DNA of 53,548 nucleotides from an uncultured Eubacteriales bacterium (GTDB lineage Bacteria; Bacillota; Clostridia; Oscillospirales; Acutalibacteraceae), in assembly GCA_934446475.1 (NCBI GenBank), contig CAKSEH010000012.1:1-53548 (forward strand), read 5' to 3'. A model generated the notes under the pieces. It had not been told where the DNA came from. It saw only the letters and a list, made by a program, of their open reading frames with translations, and ran no database searches. This document shows positions 16,592 through 23,788 of the stretch, one piece after another. How positions within the stretch are numbered: the stretch's first letter is position 1; the number at the start of each line of letters is the position of its first letter. The position numbers were made by a program, and so were the translations under genes.

Positions 16592-16620
16592 ATTATACTA
16601 TATTCTTTCTCTTAATTCAA
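16592..16620 (-). promoter_or_regulatory. Promoter for the purA operon
   Basis: On the minus strand TTGAAT (16615-16620) and TATAAT (16592-16597) with a 17-bp spacer, about 43 nt upstream of the purA ATG. No purine riboswitch or PurR box was recognised in the short leader. Confidence 0.8.
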
Positions 16621-16634
16621 GACGATTATTTTTA

Positions 16635-16657
16635 AATCGGATATATTATTTCCGATT
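16635..16657. promoter_or_regulatory. Inverted repeat between divergent promoters
   Basis: AATCGGA (16635-16641) and TCCGATT (16651-16657) form a 7-bp inverted repeat with a 9-bp centre. It lies between the purA -35 box and the PTS-gene -35 box, a position suited to an operator or a weak hairpin. No protein is assigned. Confidence 0.4.
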
Positions 16658-16667
16658 GTATTATCAC

Positions 16668-16696
16668 TTGTAAATACGGGCGAAATATGATAGAAT
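16668..16696 (+). promoter_or_regulatory. Promoter for the PTS IIC-nth-tcdA operon
   Basis: TTGTAA (16668-16673) and TAGAAT (16691-16696) with a 17-bp spacer on the plus strand, 30 nt before the start codon. A GGAGGA ribosome-binding site (16714-16719) is correctly spaced from the ATG. Confidence 0.7.
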
Positions 16697-16726
16697 TGTA
16701 GTAATAACTTTCCGGAGGACTTTAAA

Positions 16727-17782
16727 ATGATAAAGAAGTATTTGAACCGTTTGTTTATTGACGGACTTTCCGGTATGGCTTACGGGCTGTTTTCAACCCT
16801 CATTATCGGAACTATTATCTGCCAGATAGGCAAACTCGTCGGCGATAACGCCGTGGGAACTTACATTACCGCTATAGGAAATATAGCGAAAACCGTAACG
16901 GGAGCGGGAATAGGCATAGGCGTTGCCTGCAAGCTTAAAGCTTCCCCTCTTACAACGGTCGCCGCAGCGGTTGCGGGATTTGCGGGAGCTTTTCCGTCGA
17001 TTGCGGTCGAAAGCTTTAAACTCGGTGCTCCGGGAGAGCCGCTCGGCGCTTTTATCGGCGCATACATAGCAATAGAAATAGGTGCTCTTGTTTCGGGCAG
17101 GACAAAGGTCGATATAATAGTCACTCCGTTTTGCTGCGTTGTTGCGGGATGTGCGGCGGCATACCTTGTGGGACCGTACATTTCATATGCGATGAAATGG
17201 CTCGGGGCGCTCGTAAACATAAATGTTGAAAAAAGCCCGATTTTAGGCGGTATTGCCGTTTCGGTCTTAATGGGAATGATACTCACTCTGCCCATTTCCT
17301 CCGCTGCGATAGGCATATCGATGGGTATTTCGGGTCTTGCCGCAGGCGCAGCGACTGTGGGCTGCTGCTGCAATATGATAGGTTTTGCGGTTATAAGCTA
17401 CAGAGAAAACAAGGTGGGGGGGCTTATCTCTCAGGGTCTCGGCACATCTATGCTTCAGGTTCCGAACATCGTCCGTCATCCCGTTATATGGCTCCCGGCC
17501 ATTATTTCAAGCGCCGTTTTAGGTCCGATATCCTCCGCCGTGCTTAAGATGGTAAGCAATCCGGCGGGCTCGGGTATGGGCACATCGGGACTTGTGGGTC
17601 AGTTTATGTGTTACGATACTATGGTGGCGGCAGGTACTTCTCCGGTTGTGACCCTCATTGAAATACTCGCTATGCACTTTGTCCTTCCGGCTGTTTTGTG
17701 TCTCGGAATATCGGAGGCTATGCGCAAAACGGGACTTATCAAACCGAATTACCTTAAGCTTGAGGCAACCTCCCGTGCGTAA
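16727..17782 (+). CDS. PTS sugar transporter subunit IIC-like membrane protein
   Basis: A 351-residue polytopic membrane protein of the PTS_EIIC_2 family (PF13303), with about nine or ten glycine- and alanine-rich helices. Family motifs include GAGIGIGVACKLKASPL and GAPGEPLGAF. Classical IIC proteins move sugar with phosphorylation by IIA/IIB, but this family is usually encoded alone, as here, so a PTS role is uncertain. It is first in a plus-strand operon and its stop overlaps the GTG start of nth, an association with DNA repair that is probably only co-transcription. Confidence 0.85.
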   Translation: MIKKYLNRLFIDGLSGMAYGLFSTLIIGTIICQIGKLVGDNAVGTYITAIGNIAKTVTGAGIGIGVACKLKASPLTTVAAAVAGFAGAFPSIAVESFKLGAPGEPLGAFIGAYIAIEIGALVSGRTKVDIIVTPFCCVVAGCAAAYLVGPYISYAMKWLGALVNINVEKSPILGGIAVSVLMGMILTLPISSAAIGISMGISGLAAGAATVGCCCNMIGFAVISYRENKVGGLISQGLGTSMLQVPNIVRHPVIWLPAIISSAVLGPISSAVLKMVSNPAGSGMGTSGLVGQFMCYDTMVAAGTSPVVTLIEILAMHFVLPAVLCLGISEAMRKTGLIKPNYLKLEATSRA

Positions 17783-18425
17783 ACGGGAAACGGCAAGGAA
17801 AGCGGTCGAGGCGCTCAAAGCCCTCTATCCCGACGCTCTCTGCTCGCTTGAAAGCCGAAACGCATACGAACTTCTTATAGCGACAAGACTTTCCGCCCAG
17901 TGTACGGACGAGAGGGTAAATAAAGTGACTCCTGCGCTTTTTGCCCGTTATCCTTCTCCGGAAAGTCTTTCGAAGGCTGAGCTTTGCGATGTTGAAGAGC
18001 TTATAAAATCCTGCGGTCTTTATAAAACAAAAGCAAAGGATCTGATAGGCATAGGTAAAAAGCTTTGCGAGGATTTCGGCGGCGTTGTGCCCGACGATAT
18101 GGATAAGCTTTTAACGCTCCCCGGTGTGGGCAGGAAAACGGCAAACCTTGTGCTCGGCGATATTTACGGATATCCCGCAGTTGTTGCGGACACTCATTTT
18201 ATAAGGCTTTCAAACCGCCTGGGCCTTGTAAGCACAAAGGACCCTTTAAAGGCGGAAAAAGAAATGCGAAAGCTTTTGCCGCCCGAAGATTCAAACGGCT
18301 TCTGTCACAGAGCGGTCCTTTTCGGCAGAGATATCTGTACCGCACGGAGGACCTTCTGCGAAAAATGTCCGCTCGCAGAATTTTGCCCTTGTGCGTTCAA
18401 ACTCGCCGAAAAGGATAAAAGATAA
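17775..18425 (+). CDS. nth: Endonuclease III (DNA glycosylase/AP lyase)
   Basis: Removes oxidised pyrimidines from DNA. It has a helix-hairpin-helix GPD fold with LPGVGRKTANLVLGD carrying the catalytic Lys and VADTHFIRL carrying the catalytic Asp. The [4Fe-4S] cluster cysteines are spaced C-x6-C-x2-C-x5-C near the C-terminus. I placed the start at the GTG (17775) that overlaps the preceding stop. This gives 216 residues, close to E. coli Nth (211), whereas the longest open frame would add 39 residues inside the PTS gene. The stop overlaps the next start (TAATG). Confidence 0.94.
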   Translation: MRKRETARKAVEALKALYPDALCSLESRNAYELLIATRLSAQCTDERVNKVTPALFARYPSPESLSKAELCDVEELIKSCGLYKTKAKDLIGIGKKLCEDFGGVVPDDMDKLLTLPGVGRKTANLVLGDIYGYPAVVADTHFIRLSNRLGLVSTKDPLKAEKEMRKLLPPEDSNGFCHRAVLFGRDICTARRTFCEKCPLAEFCPCAFKLAEKDKR

Positions 18426-19138
18426 TGGAAAAATTCATAAGAACAAAAGCTCTTCTGGGCGACGGGGGCTTTAAAAAGCTCCAAAACTCAACCGTTGCCG
18501 TCTTCGGAATAGGCGGGGTAGGGTCTTATGCAGCAGAGGCACTCGTGAGAAGCGGTGTTAAAACGGTATATATATATGATAACGATACCGTTGCACAAAG
18601 TAATATAAACCGCCAGCTCATAGCCGACGGGGATACGGTCGGCAGGGATAAAACAGACGTTGCAAAAGAACGGTATCTAAAAATAAATCCCGACGCCGAA
18701 ATCATTGCCGTTAAGGAATTTATAACACCGTTAAGCGTTATACCGTTTGAAAAATTCGATTATATTATAGACGCTGTGGATAATGTTGCGGCAAAGCTTT
18801 TTCTCGCCGAAAATGCCGCAAAATCAGGCGTTCCGATAATCAGCGTTATGGGGACGGGCAATAAACTGCGCCCCGAGCTGCTGAAAATAAGCGATATCGG
18901 GAAAACGAGTTACTGTCCGCTTTGCAGGGTTATGCGTTCGCAGCTGAAAAAGCGAGGCATAAAGCGGCTTACGGTCGTCTGGTCGGACGAAAAACCCGTA
19001 AAGGCGAGCGTCGGCGAAGAGCTTCGCTCAACCGGCAGACCGAGTCCCTCAAGCTGCGCTTTTGTTCCCGGTGCGGCAGGACTTATGGCGGCGGCGTATG
19101 TCGTAAGAGAACTTGCGGATAAAAATACCGATATATAA
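18425..19138 (+). CDS. tcdA: tRNA threonylcarbamoyladenosine dehydratase, TcdA family
   Basis: A 237-residue E1-like ThiF/MoeB/HesA-fold ATPase with the nucleotide-binding loop GIGGVGSYAAEAL (about 28-40) and the adenylation residues NINRQL. TcdA cyclises t6A37 in tRNAs to ct6A. Length and N-terminus (ALLGDGGFKKLQNSTVAVFG) fit TcdA better than MoeB or ThiF. A cysteine pair (CPLC) is present in the middle. Translationally coupled to nth, and followed by a hairpin at 19144-19185. Confidence 0.9.
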   Translation: MEKFIRTKALLGDGGFKKLQNSTVAVFGIGGVGSYAAEALVRSGVKTVYIYDNDTVAQSNINRQLIADGDTVGRDKTDVAKERYLKINPDAEIIAVKEFITPLSVIPFEKFDYIIDAVDNVAAKLFLAENAAKSGVPIISVMGTGNKLRPELLKISDIGKTSYCPLCRVMRSQLKKRGIKRLTVVWSDEKPVKASVGEELRSTGRPSPSSCAFVPGAAGLMAAAYVVRELADKNTDI

Positions 19139-19143
19139 ACTTA

Positions 19144-19185
19144 TGCCTTCCGGCGTTCCGTTATATAACGAGACACCGGAAGGCA
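19144..19185 (+). terminator. Terminator-like hairpin after tcdA
   Basis: TGCCTTCCGG (19144-19153) pairs with CCGGAAGGCA (19176-19185), a 10-bp stem, with a nested CGTT/AACG. The T run that follows is weak (TATTGATTTT), so termination efficiency is uncertain. Confidence 0.65.
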
Positions 19186-19198
19186 GTATTGATTTTAA

Positions 19199-20221
19199 GG
19201 ATCTTTCTTTTCAGCGTAAGCCGAAACAGAGGTTATTCCCCGTGCTCAGGGAAATGTCTGCAGAGCAGACAAAAGGCTCCCTTCTTTTCAGCGTAGCTGA
19301 AATAGAGGGGAGCTGGCGAGCAAGGCGAGACTGAGGGGTATTCTTTCCTTGTGAATTTATATTTTTTTATCTTTTAAGTTACTTATATTGATTTTTTTGA
19401 GTTTCTTATTTCAAATTTACAAACGGAAACAAAAAATTTTTGATATTAAAATTTTAAGATTTAATCTTTAATATTAAAGTCACTGCATTGATTTAAGCTT
19501 TTAAACAATCCCTCAGTCATCCGTTCCGTCTGACAGCTCCCTTTACACAAGGGAGCCGACAAATTCAGTAGAGTTTTACTGTTAAAATAAGGCTTTGTTG
19601 CTTTTATGGCTCCCTTCTTTTTGTCGTAAGACAAAACAGAGGTTATTCCCCGTGCTCAGGGAAATGTCTGCGAAGCAGACAAAAGGGTTCCTGTTTTCGG
19701 AGAAAAAGCTGTCAGTCGGAACGGCTGACTGAGGGGTATTCCTTCATTGTGCTTTATGTTTTCTCTTTTGTTTTTTAAAGTTAATATTCTTGTTTTCGAG
19801 TTTCTTATTTTCTTATTTAAAATTCAAAGGTAAAAAAACAAACTATTTTTAATATTAAAATTTTAATGTTTATTCTTAAAAATTTGAGCTGCTGCTTTAA
19901 ATTTTTTAAAACAACCCCTCCGAGGCGGCAAGCCGCCCCACCGTCTCACTGCGGTTCGGTCACCTCACGGCTCTGACAGTCCCCCGGACTGTCATTCACT
20001 ACCGTTCGGCCGCCTTCGGCTACCTTACACAGGGCAGGCATTTAATTCGATGTGGTTTTACTGTTAAAATAAGGCTTTGTTGCTTTTATGGCTCCCTTCT
20101 TTTTGTCGTAAGACAAAACAGAGGTTATTCCCCTGATAGGGGAAATGTCTGCAGAGCAGACAAAAGGGTGCCCGTTTTCGGAGAAAAAGCTGGCGAGCAA
20201 GGCGAGACTGAGGGGTATTCT
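19199..20221 (+). repeat. Interspersed repeat cluster: B, B, D, B, A, B
   Basis: No gene is visible. Two partial B copies lie at about 19204-19342, D at 19503-19558 (AACAATCCCTCAGTC to AAGGGAGCC), a full B at 19608-19741, A at 19908-20039 and B again at 20090-20220. Between them are AT-rich segments of about 150 bp that also resemble one another. B copies here use different stem sequences at the same position (CAGC/GCTG at 19211 and TGTC/GACA at 19619 and 20101). The remaining bases to 20355 are AT-rich without recognisable signals. Confidence 0.85.
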
Positions 20222-20355
20222 TTCCTTATTTTTAATATTTTCAAATTTCAGATTTAATCTTCAATGTTTTTAGTTTCGGTTGAATTTTTTAAAAGTTTTA
20301 TACTTTAAATTTAACACTCAATCTTCGGTTTTCTCGGTTTTGTCTATCCCACACT

Positions 20356-21228
20356 TTAAATACCGAGTTTTGATTTTATCGTATTTAAATAGCTTGTGGG
20401 GGAAAGATTTTCGTATCTTTTGAAAATACGGCTGAAATAGTGTACCGAATTGAATCCCAGATCGTAAGATATCTGGGTTATATTATGCTGACCGCTGCGA
20501 AGCATAGTTTTGGCTTCCTTTATACGCAGACGGTTAACATAGTCGATAACCGTTGTGCCGTAAAACTCCTTAAAATTATTGCAAATCGTTGTTTTATTTG
20601 TGCTGAAAAGAAAACACAGTTCGTCTAAATTTATGGTTTTGGTGAAATTTGCGTCTATATAATTTTTAAGCTCACGCATTTTTTCGGGTTCTGTCCTCTT
20701 TGTCTCAAGTTCCGAGACTTCCACTCTTCCCCTTATGAGCGAAATGAAGAACATCTCAAGTCTCAGCCTTATCATCTGGTCCGCTCCGAACGGATAAACC
20801 GCTCTTTTTTTCATATTTTTAAGGTTAGGAACATCATAGGGCGGCAGAAAAACGGTTCTTCCTTCCTTGATTATCTCGGTGAGCATTTTTATAAGTTCGG
20901 GGGAAAGCGTTACGGGGTGTCTTGAAAAGGTATCGAGCAGGGGACATTCGCACTCAAAGCCTATAATTATTACATTCGGCGCAACGGCGGCATTACAGTA
21001 AAGCGAATGAAGTTCATCCGCCCTATGTATTATCATCATATCTTTTTTAAGCTGACCTTTGAATCCTTCCGAACTTACCTGTATTTCACCGCTGTCAACA
21101 TAAACAAGTTCCCTGAAAGCGTGACGGTCGTTTGCGGTATGGTATTGCTTGCTGAATTCAAAATAATGAATGTTGGCAAGTCTTGTTACACTCAACACAT
21201 TTTCAAAGTTTTTTAAGTCGAATTCCAT
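20356..21228 (-). CDS. AraC family transcriptional regulator
   Basis: A 290-residue regulator. An N-terminal cupin-like sensor domain (about 10-160, with ELVYVDSGEIQ) is followed by a C-terminal AraC/XylS DNA-binding domain with two helix-turn-helices (about 190-288; ITQISYDLGFNSVHYFSRIFKRYENLSPTSY is the typical second half). Such proteins usually sense a sugar or other small molecule and bind direct repeats spaced about 21 bp. It is divergent from the M24-ASRT-creatininase operon and probably controls it. Its own promoter is at 21250-21278. It may also act at other sites in the window (see the 21-bp repeats at 38208 and 51870). Confidence 0.93.
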   Translation of the reverse strand: MEFDLKNFENVLSVTRLANIHYFEFSKQYHTANDRHAFRELVYVDSGEIQVSSEGFKGQLKKDMMIIHRADELHSLYCNAAVAPNVIIIGFECECPLLDTFSRHPVTLSPELIKMLTEIIKEGRTVFLPPYDVPNLKNMKKRAVYPFGADQMIRLRLEMFFISLIRGRVEVSELETKRTEPEKMRELKNYIDANFTKTINLDELCFLFSTNKTTICNNFKEFYGTTVIDYVNRLRIKEAKTMLRSGQHNITQISYDLGFNSVHYFSRIFKRYENLSPTSYLNTIKSKLGI

Positions 21229-21249
21229 AAAATTTATCCACCCTCATAT

Positions 21250-21278
21250 ATTCTATCACAAAGCTATGCTTTAATCAA
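21250..21278 (-). promoter_or_regulatory. Promoter for the araC-type regulator gene
   Basis: On the minus strand TTGATT (21273-21278) and TAGAAT (21250-21255) with a 17-bp spacer. An inverted repeat CAATATT/AATATTG (21276-21282 and 21293-21299) touches the -35 box and could be an operator. Confidence 0.7.
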
Positions 21279-21350
21279 TATTTAATTTATTTAATATTGT
21301 GCAAAAAAATCTGAATATCAAATAAATACAAAATGAAAACTTCGTGATAT

Positions 21351-21356
21351 TATAAT
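21351..21356 (+). promoter_or_regulatory. -10 box for the M24/ASRT/creatininase operon
   Basis: TATAAT lies 74 nt upstream of the M24 start codon. The hexamer at the -35 position (ACAAAA) is poor, which fits activator-dependent transcription, plausibly by the divergent AraC-type protein. The leader contains a small hairpin GGGCTTAAGCACCC before the AAGGAG ribosome-binding site. Confidence 0.55.
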
Positions 21357-21429
21357 GATTAGACAATACAATCAGAGTGGGCGGGCTTAAGCACCCGTCA
21401 ACCTAAATTAAATCTAAGGAGCGAAAAAA

Positions 21430-22602
21430 ATGAGCAGAATTTGTATACCGGACAACGAGTATAAAGAAAGAATCGCAAAGGCCGCAAAGCTTATAAAAGA
21501 GCGTGGACTTGACGTAATGGTGGTTGCAAGTACCGAGTCCGACTATGCCAATGCAAGATATTTCAGCGGATTCTGGCCGCTTTTTGAGCGTGCGGGAGTT
21601 GCTATTTCGGCAAACGGTGACGCAGCGCTTATGGTAGGACCGGAATCGGCAATATTTGCAAAGGATTTCGGAAAAATAGACAAAGTGTTTGTTTTAAAGG
21701 AATTCAGAGAGTCGGCAGACCCCGATTATCCCGAGCTTCACGCAGATAAATTTACCGACGTGTTCAAGGCGATAGGCGTAACGGGTCAGAATATTAAAAT
21801 AGGTCTCGGAAGCTATGTTGAATGCACCCTCCCCATATATGAGGGACTTAAGGAAAGCTATCCTTCGGCAAGCATTGAAAGATGCAATGATATAATGGTA
21901 ACTCTCCGTAAAATAAAGAGCATAAATGAGCTTGCCTGCATAAAGGAAGGCTTCCGCATCATCGAGCTTGCGACCGACGAAGTTATAAAGAACCTCCGTC
22001 CCGGCGTTACAGAGCTTGAGATGGTCGGCGTTGCACAGAGAGTTATTTACGAAAACGGCGCAGAGTACGAAGGACTTCCGATGTATGTATTCAGTGAGGA
22101 GTCTACCCGTCACGCAATAAGCCGTTCACGTTACCGCACTCTTAAGAAGGGCGATATTATTCAGCTTAACCTTTCGGCTAAGATAGACGGTTATTCTCCC
22201 GCTATAGGTATTCCGGTTGTTCTCGGCAAGCTTGAGGGCGAGCGCAGAGAGATAGTTGAGTTCTGTCTTAAAGCTCATAACTGGACCGTTGACCGCATAA
22301 AGGCCGGCGTTATGGCAAGCGATATAGCTAAAGACTTCTATCAGCTGTATAAGGATAACGGAATGGAGAAAAACTATGTTTACGGTCCCTGCCACGGCAC
22401 CGGAATGATAGAGGTTGAAGCTCCCTGGATGGAAACGACCAGCGATTATCCGCTTGAGGAAAATATGACGTTCCAGGTTGACACCTTCATTTCCGGCCCC
22501 ACATTCGGTGTTCGTTGGGAGAAAGGTATTGCCGTAACTAAGGACGGCTGCACTTCAATGACCGATTATCTTAAGAAGGGAATTATTGAATTAGATGTCT
22601 GA
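21430..22602 (+). CDS. Creatinase-like M24 family protein with degenerate metal site
   Basis: A 390-residue pita-bread-fold protein: creatinase N-terminal domain (about 10-155) and M24 catalytic domain (about 165-385). The five canonical metal ligands D, D, H, E, E align to N247 (IIQLNLSA), A258 (GYSPAIG), H322 (GPCHGTG), D351 (FQVDTF) and E364 (VRWEKG). At least two ligands are lost, so metal-dependent aminopeptidase activity is unlikely. Metal-free creatinase, which hydrolyses creatine using a histidine, is the known precedent in this fold; H228 (STRHAIS) is a candidate equivalent. The next genes encode an ASRT protein (8-nt overlap) and a creatininase-family enzyme. The substrate is unknown. 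Confidence 0.85.
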   Translation: MSRICIPDNEYKERIAKAAKLIKERGLDVMVVASTESDYANARYFSGFWPLFERAGVAISANGDAALMVGPESAIFAKDFGKIDKVFVLKEFRESADPDYPELHADKFTDVFKAIGVTGQNIKIGLGSYVECTLPIYEGLKESYPSASIERCNDIMVTLRKIKSINELACIKEGFRIIELATDEVIKNLRPGVTELEMVGVAQRVIYENGAEYEGLPMYVFSEESTRHAISRSRYRTLKKGDIIQLNLSAKIDGYSPAIGIPVVLGKLEGERREIVEFCLKAHNWTVDRIKAGVMASDIAKDFYQLYKDNGMEKNYVYGPCHGTGMIEVEAPWMETTSDYPLEENMTFQVDTFISGPTFGVRWEKGIAVTKDGCTSMTDYLKKGIIELDV

Positions 22603-22966
22603 TTGTATAGGTAAGAAGAACTGGCTTATACCCGATTGCGAACTTCCGCTTCCGGGCGAGGGCGTTTTAAAAGGTCACGAATCGGTAATAGTCGTTAATG
22701 ACTGCAAGGAAGATGCCGTTATTAACGTTACGGTCTACTTCACCGATAAGCCGGCGATTGAAACAATAAAATGGGTCGTTAAAGCAAAGAGCGTAAGATG
22801 CTTCAGAATGAACAATCTCGACGATATGTGCGGTTTTGAAGTGCCTTACGATACACAGTACGCTATGAAGCTTGAGAGTAGCGTCAATGTCGTTGTTCAG
22901 TACGGCAGGCTTGATAACAGGCAGACAAATCTTGCATATTATACTACGCTCGGATACGCCGAGTAA
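22595..22966 (+). CDS. ASRT-family protein (sensory rhodopsin transducer-like)
   Basis: A 123-residue all-beta protein matching the Anabaena sensory rhodopsin transducer family (PF07100). The signatures are the N-terminal GKKNWLIPDCELP, the GHESVIVVNDCKEDAVINVTVYF strand region (positions about 26-50), VRCFRMNNL, PYDTQYAMKLES and the C-terminal VVQYGRLDNRQ. In Anabaena the homologue binds a microbial rhodopsin and DNA, but most family members occur without rhodopsin and are thought to bind small molecules, often near sugar genes. No rhodopsin is present here. The start codon overlaps the M24 stop, so the two are coupled. A sensory or ligand-binding role is inferred. Confidence 0.88.
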   Translation: MSDCIGKKNWLIPDCELPLPGEGVLKGHESVIVVNDCKEDAVINVTVYFTDKPAIETIKWVVKAKSVRCFRMNNLDDMCGFEVPYDTQYAMKLESSVNVVVQYGRLDNRQTNLAYYTTLGYAE

Positions 22967-22984
22967 TAAGATAAGGTGAGCTTT

Positions 22985-23719
22985 ATGAATCTTAATTTTT
23001 GTTTTCCGAGGGAGCTTGACAGAATAAAAAAAGAGAAGATACCGGTGGTTATAGCCGGAGGAACTGTTGAATATCACGGCCCTCATTGTGCTTACGGCTG
23101 CGATACGCTCGTTGTCGAAGGTCTTATCGATAAGCTCTCAAAAGAAAAGGAGATATGCATTGCTCCTTCTATTTGCTACAGTCCGTCAAGCTACGCAGTT
23201 GCGGATGAAAAGAGCGGAACCGTGCATATAGACGAGGTTGCTTTTGAAAACTATCTCTATTATATTTTTATGAGTATGCTTTCATCGGGACTTAAGAATA
23301 TTTATGTTGTTATTCATCATCAGTTTGAGCAGGAATCCCTTATGCCGATGACCCTTTCTTATATGAAAGCCGCAAAGAGAGCTACTATGCAGTATCTTGA
23401 GCAGACTATGGGCAGAGGCTGGTGGGGCAGCGAAAGCTATTCCTCCTATTATGATGAGCTTGAGGGCGGAGACAATCCGTTTAATTGGATAAAGGTTATT
23501 CCCACTATGTCAACCCCCGTTCAGAATGCGACCGGTTACGACCACGCAGGCGAATTTGAAAGCTCGATACTTATGTCGCTCTATCCCGAAGCCGTAAAGC
23601 TTGAAAGGCTCGGCGATATCGACCATTGGTTTACAAAGAGCGCCGCAAAAGCAAACAAAGAGCTCGGCGATAAAATGGTTGAACTTTCTCTTGAGTGGCT
23701 CAAAGAAGCAATAAAATAA
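22985..23719 (+). CDS. Creatininase-family amidohydrolase
   Basis: A 244-residue protein of the creatininase superfamily (PF02633), metal-dependent hydrolases acting on cyclic amides and formamides (creatinine, and the FAPy deformylase ArfB). Putative ligands are in GTVEYHGPH (E, H), YGCDT (D) and HAGEFESS (H, E). The usual NGHGGN loop is replaced by VIHHQFEQE, so the active site is divergent although a His remains. I chose ATG 22985 over GTG 22976 because AAGGTG is better spaced from it. It is the third gene of the operon and is followed by a terminator. Creatinine itself as substrate is not shown. Confidence 0.85.
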   Translation: MNLNFCFPRELDRIKKEKIPVVIAGGTVEYHGPHCAYGCDTLVVEGLIDKLSKEKEICIAPSICYSPSSYAVADEKSGTVHIDEVAFENYLYYIFMSMLSSGLKNIYVVIHHQFEQESLMPMTLSYMKAAKRATMQYLEQTMGRGWWGSESYSSYYDELEGGDNPFNWIKVIPTMSTPVQNATGYDHAGEFESSILMSLYPEAVKLERLGDIDHWFTKSAAKANKELGDKMVELSLEWLKEAIK

Positions 23720-23730
23720 TTATTGATATA

Positions 23731-23771
23731 CGGGGTCTTTTGCGCAATTCGGCAAGAGGCCCCGTTTTGTT
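23731..23771 (+). terminator. Terminator of the M24-ASRT-creatininase operon
   Basis: CGGGGTCTT (23731-23739) pairs with AAGAGGCCCCG (23754-23764), with wobble pairs, and a T-rich tail TTTTGTT follows. It lies between the creatininase-like gene and the beta-helix lipoprotein gene, so the latter needs read-through or an unrecognised promoter. Confidence 0.8.
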
Positions 23772-23788
23772 CTAAAGGAGGAAAAGCC

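Noticed and set aside
17658..17774. Longer nth start at 17658
   Set aside because: It lies entirely inside the PTS IIC gene in another frame. The GTG at 17775 gives the normal Nth length.
19199..20221. CRISPR-like array
   Set aside because: Repeats are long, hairpin-rich, variably spaced and of several types. There are no uniform ~30-bp direct repeats with equal spacers and no cas genes.
22595..22966. Phototaxis or rhodopsin signalling system
   Set aside because: The protein is ASRT-like, but no microbial rhodopsin, retinal synthesis or chemotaxis gene is present. The family name should not be taken as function.
21430..23719. Assignment as a true creatinine-to-creatine-to-sarcosine pathway
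   Set aside because: Both enzymes have altered active-site motifs and there is no sarcosine-processing gene, so only family-level names are supported.
23723..23788. Longer N-terminus for the beta-helix lipoprotein starting at 23723
   Set aside because: It would translate through a terminator hairpin and place charged residues before the signal peptide. AAAGGAGG and the lipobox support the TTG start at 23789.
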